From Bacteroidales bacterium (GTDB lineage: Bacteria; Bacteroidota; Bacteroidia; Bacteroidales; JAADGE01), in the NCBI GenBank assembly GCA_024762915.1, contig JANTGL010000121.1:1-7850 (forward strand): a stretch of DNA of 7,850 nucleotides. Reading direction: 5' to 3'. The notes under the pieces are model-generated. The model saw only the letters and a program-made list of their open reading frames with translations, did not search any database and had not been told where the DNA came from. Below, piece by piece: positions 1 through 5,623 of this stretch. The stretch's first letter is position 1, and every line of letters starts with the position of its first letter. The translations under genes and the position numbers were made by a program.

Positions 1-440
1 GGTAAAAAATCAGGGAAAAATTCTTGATTTACATTTAACCCGATACCGATTATTGAATTTTTAATGTTTAAGCCCGAAACAGAATTCTCAATTAAAATCC
101 CGCATATTTTATTAGTCCCGTAATAGAGATCATTCGGCCACTTAATTTTAAACCCCTCTTTTTCACTATTCAGATAATTAATAATACCGAGAGAAATTAC
201 CTTTGATAAATAAAATTGTTCTTGTGCTTTAAGATTTTTGGGAAATGTTAATATACTGAATAATAGGTTTTTTCCTGCTTCGCTTACCCAACTGTTTTCC
301 CTTTGTCCTCTGCCTTTACTTTGTTCTTTCGTGAAGATAACCGTAAAGTCGGCTATATTTTTTTTATGTAAAAGTATTTTTGCTTCATCATTTGTAGATG
401 AAATTTTTTCAAAATTCAGGATATTAAAAGTTTGTTTCAC
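1..440 (-). CDS. birA: Biotin--[acetyl-CoA-carboxylase] ligase, partial (C-terminus beyond window)
   Basis: Translating the minus strand from 440 gives an open frame of 146 codons that leaves the window at position 1. It reads as the catalytic domain of a BirA/BPL ligase, which makes biotinyl-AMP and moves biotin to the carrier-protein lysine of biotin carboxylases. Visible hallmarks are an N-terminal ISSTNDEAK, a QSKGRGQR biotin/ATP-binding loop followed by NSW and GKNLLFS, then KWPNDLYYGTNKICGILIEN and SIIGIGLNVNQ. There is no N-terminal helix-turn-helix, so this is a group I (non-repressor) enzyme. The start is taken as GTG at 440-438, because it places the STND motif at the usual distance from the N-terminus and I see no in-frame ATG nearby; the ATG at 441-439 is followed directly by TGA in another frame. 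The C-terminal part is not seen. Transcribed divergently from rnpB. Confidence 0.93.
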   Translation of the reverse strand, partial: MKQTFNILNFEKISSTNDEAKILLHKKNIADFTVIFTKEQSKGRGQRENSWVSEAGKNLLFSILTFPKNLKAQEQFYLSKVISLGIINYLNSEKEGFKIKWPNDLYYGTNKICGILIENSVSGLNIKNSIIGIGLNVNQEFFPDFL

Positions 441-444
441 ATTA

Positions 445-479
445 CAAAAGTAAAACTTTTAATAATATTAACTTTCAAA
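445..479 (-). promoter_or_regulatory. Putative birA promoter (Bacteroidota type)
   Basis: On the minus strand TACTTTTG (452 to 445) matches the Bacteroidota -7 element TAnnTTTG exactly, and a TTTG (479 to 476) lies 23 bases upstream as a possible -33 element. The -7 box ends only four bases before the GTG start, so the mRNA would be leaderless or nearly so. The -7 match is seen; use of the promoter is inferred. Confidence 0.55.
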
Positions 480-503
480 CTCTTGATTTTTGCCGTATCT
501 TTG
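473..503 (+). promoter_or_regulatory. Putative rnpB promoter (Bacteroidota type)
   Basis: TATCTTTG at 496-503 matches TAnnTTTG, with a weak -33 box TTTC at 473-476 and a 19-base spacer. The predicted start falls at about 508, exactly where the first strand of RNase P helix P1 begins, which supports both calls. The -33 box touches that of the divergent birA promoter (476-479). Confidence 0.7.
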
Positions 504-507
504 CAAA

Positions 508-830
508 GCAGTCGGTCGTTCTGTCGCTGTTTTATTTTATTAAAACAGAGGAAAGTCCGGACAACACAGAGCATTGTACTTCCTGACGGAAGATATTCGC
601 GAGGGTATAGTCACGAAGAAGAAAATAACCGCCCCGAACTTGTTTCGGAGCAAGGGTGAGAAGGTGAGGTAAGAGCTCACCGGTGTCGGAAGTGATTTCG
701 GCAGCCGTTCGTCTTGCAAGTTGCAATCTCATGTATATCGGCATTTAAGAACTGCTCGTTCGATGTCGAGGGGTAGAGAGCGAAGATAAATGACAGATTA
801 AAACAGAATCCGGCTTACTGACCGACTGCT
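508..830 (+). ncRNA. rnpB: RNase P RNA, bacterial type A-like
   Basis: This is the catalytic RNA of ribonuclease P, which removes 5' leaders from pre-tRNAs together with the RnpA protein. The ends form a perfect 10-bp P1 helix: GCAGTCGGTC at 508-517 pairs with GACCGACTGC at 820-829. The universally conserved P4-strand regions are both present: GAGGAAAGTCCGGAC at 548-562 and ACAGAATCCGGCTTA at 803-817. Other recognisable segments are GGTGAGGTAAGAGCTCACC (about 664-682; the GGTAAGAG core with its closing helix) and AGATAAATGACAG (about 784-796). At about 322 nt it is on the short side for a type A RNA. A run of seven T (830-836) directly follows P1 and may serve in termination. Open reading frames across this region on both strands are shadows and should not be annotated. 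Confidence 0.97.
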
Positions 831-834
831 TTTT

Positions 835-941
835 TTGTAAGTCGTCTTTTAAAGGAGACAATTGTAAGTCGTCTTTTAAAGGCGACAATTGTAGTCGTCT
901 TTTAAAGACGACAATTGTAGTCGTCTTTTTAAAAACGACAA
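835..941 (+). repeat. Upstream array of four REP-like hairpin repeats
   Basis: Four head-to-tail copies of a 26-27 bp imperfect palindrome occupy 835-861, 862-888, 889-914 and 915-941 with no spacers. Each begins TTGTA(A)GTCGTCT and ends (A/G)(C/A)GACAA or CGACAA; the third copy has the near-perfect stem GTCGTCTTT/AAAGACGAC. Read from inside each unit there is a GTAG (copies 3, 4) or GTAAG (copies 1, 2) head followed by a hairpin, which is the known layout of REP elements mobilised by RAYT proteins. The first copy overlaps the T-run after rnpB. Copies 1 and 2 are closest to each other, suggesting local duplication. No spacers exist between units, so this is not a CRISPR. Confidence 0.85.
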
Positions 942-968
942 AAGCAAATAACTATAAAACAATTATTA

Positions 969-1625
969 ATGGATAATTTGCATTATACAAAAAAAGAATT
1001 TTACAGACGAAAACTTCCTCATTTTCAGAATAAAGGAGCTTTATTTTTTATTACTTATAATGTGAAAAATGCAGTTAATTCCGTTGAAACAGAAAAAATA
1101 AAACGAATATTTAAGGAAAGAACAGACAAATTATTAATTGATAATAAAAATTATTCTGAACGACTTGATGAAGAATATAGACGATATTTCGGTAAATTTG
1201 ATAATCTTTTGCATAAAAGTAAGGATAATCATTTTCTTAAAAATGAAGAATGTGCCGAAGCAGTTGCCGAAAGTTTGCATTTTTGGGACGGAAAAAGAAT
1301 AGAACTGTATTCTTATTGTATTATGTCAAATCATGTACATGCTGTTATAAACGTTTATGAAAAAGATGAAAACGGTAAAGAATTATATTTACAAGATATT
1401 ATGGAATCAGTCAAGAAATATTCTGCAAAAAAATGTAATAAAATACTCGAAAGGAACGGACAATTTTGGCAAAATGAAACATATGACAGAATAATCAGAA
1501 ACAGAGGTGAATTATTCAGAATAATTTCGTATATTCTTGATAATCCGGTAAAGGCGGGTTTATGTCAAAATAGAAATGAATGGAAGTTTTCATATATTAA
1601 AGATGAATACAATGAATTTATGTGA
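969..1625 (+). CDS. REP-associated tyrosine transposase (RAYT, Y1/HUH family)
   Basis: A 218-residue protein of the IS200-like Y1 transposase superfamily (TnpA-REP/RAYT branch), single-strand DNA endonucleases that bind and cut REP hairpins. The N-terminus YRRKLPHFQNKGALFFITYNV (about 12-32) is the typical RAYT opening. The HUH metal site is MSNHVHAVI with H122 and H124. The likely nucleophile is Y172 in FWQNETYDRIIRN, and the family C-terminal signature YILDNPVKAGLCQNRNEWKFS spans about 188-208. All catalytic residues appear intact, so the enzyme may be active. The segment 40-90 is longer and more charged than in the smallest Y1 enzymes. It is flanked by four repeats upstream and two inverted repeats downstream, presumably its substrates. 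The start at 969 is the first ATG in frame and gives a complete N-terminal motif. No convincing promoter is visible. Confidence 0.93.
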   Translation: MDNLHYTKKEFYRRKLPHFQNKGALFFITYNVKNAVNSVETEKIKRIFKERTDKLLIDNKNYSERLDEEYRRYFGKFDNLLHKSKDNHFLKNEECAEAVAESLHFWDGKRIELYSYCIMSNHVHAVINVYEKDENGKELYLQDIMESVKKYSAKKCNKILERNGQFWQNETYDRIIRNRGELFRIISYILDNPVKAGLCQNRNEWKFSYIKDEYNEFM

Positions 1626-1645
1626 TGTTTTATTGTGTTTTTATA

Positions 1646-1703
1646 TTGTCGCCTCAGGAGAGACGATATACAAATTTGTCGCCTCGGGAGAGACGACTTA
1701 CAA
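1646..1703 (-). repeat. Downstream pair of REP-like repeats, inverted relative to the upstream array
   Basis: Two 28-bp copies lie at 1646-1673 and 1676-1703. Read on the minus strand they begin TTGTAAGTCGTCT or TTGTATATCGTCT and end GGCGACAA, the same ends as the upstream units, but the centre is CTCCCGAG or CTCCTGAG rather than TTTTAAAG. They therefore face the upstream array in opposite orientation, so that the RAYT gene sits between inverted arrays. The stem is GTCGTCTC/GAGGCGAC with one T-G pair and a loop of TCCC or TCCT. The last copy ends ten bases before the HMG-CoA lyase start codon, so it would lie in that gene's 5' UTR. Confidence 0.82.
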
Positions 1704-1713
1704 ATAATGAATT

Positions 1714-2559
1714 ATGATTAAAATTAACGAATCACCGCGTGATGCCATGCAGGCATTAAAAAAGATAATTCCGACCAAAGATAAAATCGATTATATTAAT
1801 TTACTGTTGAAAGTCGGTTTTGATATTGTTGATGTCGGGAGTTTTGTATCGCCGAATGCCGTACCGCAAATGAAAGATACGGCTGAGGTTTTGGAAAATT
1901 TGAATTTAGAAGATACAGATTCAAAAATTTCGGTTTTGGTCGGGAATGCTTATTTTGCAAAACGACTTGCAGAATACAAACAAGTTGATTTTATTAATTA
2001 TCCCTTTGCAATTTCGGAAATTTTCCAGAAAAAAAACCTTAAAGCAAATTTTACTCAATCATTAAAGCAAATTGATAAAATTATTGATTTATGTATTCAG
2101 AAAAATAAAAAACCGATAATCAGTATATCGGAAGCATTCGGTAATCCGTATGATGAAGATTGGGGAATTGATATTTTGATGGATTGGATTGAGGTTTTAT
2201 ATGATAAAGGTTTGCGATATTTGCCTTTGGCGGATACCACCGGTTCGGGATCGGCACATTTAATCGGTTTGGTTTTTACCAATGTTATTTCGGAATTTCA
2301 GGATATCCAATTTAATTTTCATTTACATTCAAAACCTGAAGATACCATTCCGAAAATTGAAGCGGCTTACGAAGCCGGATGCCGAAATTTTGATACCGTT
2401 TTTAACGGAATGGGCGGTTGCCCGATGACCGGAAAAGAACTGGTTGCCAACACAGATACATTTATATTTTATGAATGGTTGAAGAAAAATGAAATTGAAA
2501 ATAAATTAAATGAAAAAGCTTTATATCCGGCAATTGAAAAAGCAAAAATAATATTTTAA
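1714..2559 (+). CDS. Hydroxymethylglutaryl-CoA lyase
   Basis: A 281-residue DRE-TIM metallolyase that splits (S)-HMG-CoA into acetoacetate and acetyl-CoA, the last step of leucine breakdown, in the cytoplasm. Seen in the protein: the N-terminal ESPRDAMQ with catalytic R9-D10, VDVGSFVSPNAVPQM (39-53), LADTTGSG (172-179), the metal-binding HLH of FHLHSKPE (H203, H205), and the signature GMGGCPMTG with active-site C236, followed by the conserved N246. All expected catalytic residues are present and the length fits the bacterial family. The start at 1714 places the RD motif at the normal distance. No Shine-Dalgarno and no clear promoter are seen; the upstream 60 bases are the inverted REP repeats, so expression may depend on read-through from upstream. 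Other DRE-TIM lyases (isopropylmalate or citramalate synthases) are less likely because of the GCP motif. Confidence 0.92.
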   Translation: MIKINESPRDAMQALKKIIPTKDKIDYINLLLKVGFDIVDVGSFVSPNAVPQMKDTAEVLENLNLEDTDSKISVLVGNAYFAKRLAEYKQVDFINYPFAISEIFQKKNLKANFTQSLKQIDKIIDLCIQKNKKPIISISEAFGNPYDEDWGIDILMDWIEVLYDKGLRYLPLADTTGSGSAHLIGLVFTNVISEFQDIQFNFHLHSKPEDTIPKIEAAYEAGCRNFDTVFNGMGGCPMTGKELVANTDTFIFYEWLKKNEIENKLNEKALYPAIEKAKIIF

Positions 2560-2587
2560 AAGAGGGTATATAGTATAATAAATCTGT

Positions 2588-3361
2588 TTATTCCGGCTTT
2601 CGGCATAAATAAATAATTTCATTTTTATCAAAACGATATTTTTCTTTTTCATCTTCTGAAAAGGAGTTTACAAAATCGTCTTCCGTAACATTGAAACCTG
2701 CTTTCCTTAATCGTTGCGGATAATCAGCTCCGTATTGCCGAACGTGATCGTATTGTCCGTAATATTTTTCTCTGTCTTTTTCGGAAATGATACTCGGATC
2801 TTCAAATGTTTCATTTAGCGAATAATCAATAGGAACTTGAAGAACGGCTTTCCCGCCCGGTTTTAAAACGCGTAATATTTCTTTCATCGCTTTTTGTTCG
2901 TCATCAATATGTTCCAAAACATGGTTGCAGATGACGAAATCAAACAAATTATCGGCAAAAACCATATCTCTGATATCGGTTTTTACGTCAACAATCGGAG
3001 AATATAAATCAGCAGAAATATAATTTAGATTGTTCAGATTTTTGAATTTTTTTATAAAAGGTTGCTCGGGAGCAATGTGCAGAACGTTTAATTCTTCAGT
3101 AAAAAAATCTGTTTTTGCTTTTAACCAGAGCCAAAGTAAACGGTGTCTTTCTAATGATAAACAGTTAGGACACAGTCGATTGTCTCGGTTTGTTTTTCCG
3201 TATCCGTAAGCTAAAAATTTTCTGAACTGTTTTTCACAAACGGGACACTCATTTTTTGTCCCTTTATATATTAATGCCAAAGGTTTTCTTACAAAAAAAC
3301 TTAAACGTATTAAAAGCGGACGCGGCAGTGTTTTTAAAAGAAATTTAATAAGTTTTTTCAT
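2588..3361 (-). CDS. Class I SAM-dependent methyltransferase with N-terminal zinc ribbon
   Basis: A 257-residue protein when started at the ATG 3361-3359 (MKKLIKFLLKTLPRPLL). The N-terminus (1-30) is basic and hydrophobic and may associate with membrane. Next come two CxxC pairs, CPVC (C39, C42) and CPNC (C64, C67), forming a likely zinc ribbon, followed by LERHRLLW. The Methyltransf_11-type fold starts with VLHIAPEQPF (93-102) in place of the usual D-x-GxGxG, then SADLY (117-120), FDFVICNHVLEHI (140-152) and ILRVLKPGGKAVLQVP (162-177). A longer frame beginning at 3412 is rejected, since that ATG lies inside the predicted promoter -7 box. The substrate is unknown; similar proteins often accompany surface-polysaccharide genes, but no such genes are seen here. 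It converges on HMG-CoA lyase with 28 bp between stop codons. Confidence 0.85.
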   Translation of the reverse strand: MKKLIKFLLKTLPRPLLIRLSFFVRKPLALIYKGTKNECPVCEKQFRKFLAYGYGKTNRDNRLCPNCLSLERHRLLWLWLKAKTDFFTEELNVLHIAPEQPFIKKFKNLNNLNYISADLYSPIVDVKTDIRDMVFADNLFDFVICNHVLEHIDDEQKAMKEILRVLKPGGKAVLQVPIDYSLNETFEDPSIISEKDREKYYGQYDHVRQYGADYPQRLRKAGFNVTEDDFVNSFSEDEKEKYRFDKNEIIYLCRKPE

Positions 3362-3409
3362 TTTTAAAATTTCGATAAAGAAATAAAAATTTATTTTATT
3401 TTCAGTTTT

Positions 3410-3417
3410 CAAAAGTA
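3410..3417 (-). promoter_or_regulatory. Putative methyltransferase promoter, -7 element
   Basis: Minus-strand TACTTTTG (3417 to 3410) matches TAnnTTTG. Transcription would start near 3405, leaving a 5' UTR of roughly 45 bases before the ATG at 3361. No good -33 box was found at the usual distance. It is back-to-back with the lipoprotein promoter. Confidence 0.55.
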
Positions 3418-3421
3418 TTAA

Positions 3422-3453
3422 TTTGTATTTAACTTATAAAATTAATACATTTG
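3422..3453 (+). promoter_or_regulatory. Putative promoter of the lipoprotein-TIR operon
   Basis: TTTG at 3422-3425, a 20-base spacer and TACATTTG at 3446-3453 make a complete match to the Bacteroidota consensus, the best in the window. The start point would be near 3458, about 25 bases before the ATG at 3483. This argues against the alternative TTG start at 3423, which lies within the -33 box. Confidence 0.75.
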
Positions 3454-3482
3454 TTAATCTTAATTTATTAAATTCTAATTAT

Positions 3483-3893
3483 ATGAAACAAATAAAATTA
3501 TTATCCGTACTTGTAATTTTTTTAACTTTAACAGTTGCTTGTAACAAAACACCGCATGACAAATTAATCGGTAAATGGGATGTATCAAATATTGTAAATT
3601 CTACAATGACTGAGCAAGGTGATATCGATTTCTTTAATGAAATGAATAAAGAAGTTTTAGATAAAGAAGTTTTTACTTTTACTGATGATAAAATAAGTAA
3701 AAATTTTCCTGAAAAAAGTGAAGGAACATGGGAAATTGATGAAAACGGAACTGTCCTTTCAATTGATTGGGGTGAAAATGATACATACTCTCCGCATACT
3801 TTTACCGTTAAAAAATTAACTTCCGACAGTTTGATTGTTGAAGAAGATTTTGAAGAATTTTTAATGACAACTTTTTTCTCGAAAATAAAATAA
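3483..3893 (+). CDS. Small lipoprotein with lipocalin-like domain
   Basis: A 136-residue protein from the ATG at 3483. The N-terminus MKQIKLLSVLVIFLTLTVAC is a type II signal peptide with lipobox TVAC; C20 would be lipidated, anchoring the protein in the envelope. The mature part resembles the Bacteroidota lipocalin-like families: LIGKWDV (28-34), VFTFTDDK (63-70), EGTWEIDENGTVLSI (80-94) and LTSDSLIVEE (112-121), the usual run of strands for a small beta-barrel. The same pattern of motifs recurs in the C-terminal domain of the next gene, which starts seven bases after this stop codon, so the two are very probably one operon and functionally linked. The exact function and ligand are unknown. 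No Asp follows the Cys at +2, and no clear surface-export signal is seen. Confidence 0.85.
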   Translation: MKQIKLLSVLVIFLTLTVACNKTPHDKLIGKWDVSNIVNSTMTEQGDIDFFNEMNKEVLDKEVFTFTDDKISKNFPEKSEGTWEIDENGTVLSIDWGENDTYSPHTFTVKKLTSDSLIVEEDFEEFLMTTFFSKIK

Positions 3894-3900
3894 TTTCGGA

Positions 3901-4881
3901 ATGAAAGATATTTTTGTTAGTAATTCTAAGGATGATAAAAGTTTATCTAAAAAACTGGTATCTAAATTAGAATCTGTCGGATATTCATGTTTTGTATTAC
4001 CCAGAGACGAAACTTCCGGAAAATCGGATGATTTAATTGCAGGAAGCAAAATATTTATTCTCATTCTATCCGAAAGTGCCGAAAAATCAAAACAGGTTGC
4101 CGAACAATTAAAAAGTGCCGTTGAACAAAATTGTACGATTATTCCGTTTAAAGCCGGTAAAATTGACAATACGCTCGGTATACAATACATGTTGGATGAA
4201 CTGGAATGGGTGGATTCATATGCAGACGGATTTGACGAAGCATATGATGTTTTATTAGAGATTATAGAAGAGATTACACAAGGTAAAAAGACAAAACCCG
4301 TAAAAAAAATACATTCTGATACTGATAGTTTTGAAATAACAAAAACACATTTATATATCATAATCGGAATTCTTTTTCTCGGAATTATTTGGTTTGCATT
4401 TATTAATACACCTGAAACCAATAATAATGCTTCGATTTCTCAAAATAATACTAACTCTGTTCAAACTAATACTTCCGTCACCCCGGATATCATTAACAAA
4501 AACTTAAAACCCGAGGAACAAAAAATTGTAGGTTCATGGAAAATGACTGATTATGAGGACAGCAGGAATATGACGGAAGAAGAACGCAGACAAACTGAGC
4601 AAAATATTGAACAACTTAAAACACGTGTGTTGCTGACTTTTAATGCAGACAGAAGTTTTGCTCGTGCCGGATTTACGCAGCAAGTTCAAAAGGGCTATTG
4701 GGAATACGATGAAACCAAAAATAAAATTTATTTAATACCGGAAAATACCAATCAAAAAGAAGAAATAAACATCATTAATTTAAGTGAAAAATCAATGACT
4801 TTTGTTGTTGCGGAATCGGTAGAAACAAACCCCGGTAAACAGGAAATAGTAACGACGAAATTGACGTTTCAAAAACAATAA
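3901..4881 (+). CDS. TIR domain - transmembrane - lipocalin-like fusion protein
   Basis: A 326-residue protein. Residues 1-125 form a TIR domain of the bacterial TIR_2 type: KDIFVSNSKDDKSLSKKLV, then GYSCFVLPRDETSG (BB-loop region), IFILILSESAEKSKQVAEQLKSA and IIPF. E68 in the S-S-V-x-E segment is the candidate NADase glutamate. A lysine-rich stretch (GKKTKPVKK, 128-136) precedes one transmembrane helix (about 150-168), so the TIR should be cytoplasmic and the rest periplasmic. An Asn/Thr/Ser-rich linker (170-200) leads to a lipocalin-like domain (205-326) with IVGSWKM, VLLTFNADRSF, GYWEYDETKNKIYLI and LSEKSMTFVV, matching the preceding lipoprotein motif for motif. There is no signal peptide. 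NAD-degrading activity is an inference from the fold; the TIR could instead be a scaffold. Terminated by the hairpin at 4962-4993. Confidence 0.85.
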   Translation: MKDIFVSNSKDDKSLSKKLVSKLESVGYSCFVLPRDETSGKSDDLIAGSKIFILILSESAEKSKQVAEQLKSAVEQNCTIIPFKAGKIDNTLGIQYMLDELEWVDSYADGFDEAYDVLLEIIEEITQGKKTKPVKKIHSDTDSFEITKTHLYIIIGILFLGIIWFAFINTPETNNNASISQNNTNSVQTNTSVTPDIINKNLKPEEQKIVGSWKMTDYEDSRNMTEEERRQTEQNIEQLKTRVLLTFNADRSFARAGFTQQVQKGYWEYDETKNKIYLIPENTNQKEEINIINLSEKSMTFVVAESVETNPGKQEIVTTKLTFQKQ

Positions 4882-4961
4882 TTAAAAAATAAGGAAGAAA
4901 ATAGTAATTTATTTTTAACTACAATAACAGCAAAATTGTATTTTCTGAAATGCCATTAACA

Positions 4962-4993
4962 AAAAAACCGATAAGAATTCTTATCGGTTTTTT
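4962..4993. terminator. Bidirectional intrinsic terminator
   Basis: A perfect 20-base palindrome, CCGATAAGAATTCTTATCGG (4968-4987), is flanked by an A-run on the left and six T on the right, so it can terminate both the TIR gene (+) and the DUF4389 gene (-, stop at 5010). The stem can extend through A-T pairs on both sides. Confidence 0.88.
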
Positions 4994-5009
4994 GAAAATT
5001 TTATCTGTG

Positions 5010-5603
5010 TTATTCTGCAGTTTCAACTTCTTTTCCGGAGAAAGGAGGGTATACATCAGTCATAAATCCGATATAGTTACTAATCCTTTGCATCCATCGT
5101 AAAAATCCAACCATAAAATTAAACATATTTACGGGATATTTACCTGTGAATAAAACAATCCACCAAGCAATGAACAGAACAAAATAAACAGCGATTGCAA
5201 CAAACATAATTACAAACATATGCGGTATAATTGCAATTGCTTTAATAAAATTAAAGAAATTCAATAAACGACTTAATTTTTCAGGTCTTTCCATTGAAAA
5301 CTCAAGAGTTTCACTGGTTCCGCCTACACCGAATGCCGGATATTCATCTGTTAAATTCATTATAGCAGCGTTTACTCTTAATCCCCAGAAAATATATCCT
5401 GCACGGAATTTATACCAACTTTCGGGCATGTTTCCGGTAAATAAAATTACCCAAGGTAATAAAACACTTTGAATCATATACCAAATACCAACAAAAAAAC
5501 GAACAAACATATGAGGAATCATTATATAAATGAATCCGAAAAATGTTCTTAACAACAATTTCCCTCTTGAGAAGGATTCCTTATGGATAATATTAAATTT
5601 CAT
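5010..5603 (-). CDS. Tandem DUF4389 integral membrane protein
   Basis: A 197-residue membrane protein made of two copies of the DUF4389 unit. The first (about 17-92) and second (about 112-190) share IPHMFV (29-34 and 126-131), W-x-VLFTG-type (51-57 and 148-154), F-x-x-G-x-x-x-W-x-x-R, and TD-x-YP-x-F (85-91 and 182-188). Each unit has one or two hydrophobic helices (about 22-55 and 118-152). The short C-terminal tail is acidic. Function is unknown; DUF4389 proteins are usually single or tandem membrane proteins without assigned activity. The ATG at 5603-5601 is preceded by a 64-bp gap from the upstream gene 5668-6267, on the same strand, which contains the 32-nt leader element described separately. 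Probably co-transcribed with that gene. Confidence 0.85.
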   Translation of the reverse strand: MKFNIIHKESFSRGKLLLRTFFGFIYIMIPHMFVRFFVGIWYMIQSVLLPWVILFTGNMPESWYKFRAGYIFWGLRVNAAIMNLTDEYPAFGVGGTSETLEFSMERPEKLSRLLNFFNFIKAIAIIPHMFVIMFVAIAVYFVLFIAWWIVLFTGKYPVNMFNFMVGFLRWMQRISNYIGFMTDVYPPFSGKEVETAE

Positions 5604-5623
5604 AATAAATAAATTAATTTAAT

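Larger units (their letters stand above)
835..1703. mobile_element. REP/RAYT cassette (transposase gene with flanking inverted REP arrays)
   Basis: The unit comprises four repeats, the RAYT gene and two inverted repeats, wedged between the 3' end of rnpB and the start of the HMG-CoA lyase gene. This is the organisation known for RAYTs, which are usually single-copy and not themselves frequently mobile, while the short hairpins (REPINs) spread through the genome. No target-site duplication was recognised. The boundaries given are the outermost repeats, an inference. Confidence 0.7.

Noticed and set aside
238..453. Plus-strand open frame of 71 codons
   Set aside because: It is antisense to the well-supported birA frame on the minus strand.
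432..744. Open reading frames on both strands (432-659 and 532-744)
   Set aside because: They lie over the RNase P RNA, whose conserved regions and P1 helix explain the sequence; neither protein resembles a known family.
835..941. Tandem repeats as a possible CRISPR array
   Set aside because: The units abut each other with no unique spacers, each is itself a hairpin, and a RAYT gene lies next to them; no cas genes are present.
1669..1678. TACAAATTTG between the two downstream repeats as a promoter for HMG-CoA lyase
   Set aside because: It has two extra bases relative to TAnnTTTG and arises from the palindromic junction of two repeats.
2097..2282. Minus-strand open frame inside HMG-CoA lyase
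   Set aside because: Antisense shadow of a gene with intact catalytic motifs.
2577..2592. AATAAA-TCTG-TTTATT as a terminator between HMG-CoA lyase and the methyltransferase
   Set aside because: The six-pair stem is all A-T with no T-run after it; too weak to call.
3362..3412. Extended N-terminus of the methyltransferase starting at 3412
   Set aside because: That ATG sits within the predicted -7 box; the ATG at 3361 gives a normal N-terminus.
3861..4421. Minus-strand open frame of 186 codons
   Set aside because: It is antisense to the TIR fusion gene, has serine/isoleucine-rich composition typical of a shadow frame and no promoter or recognisable domain.
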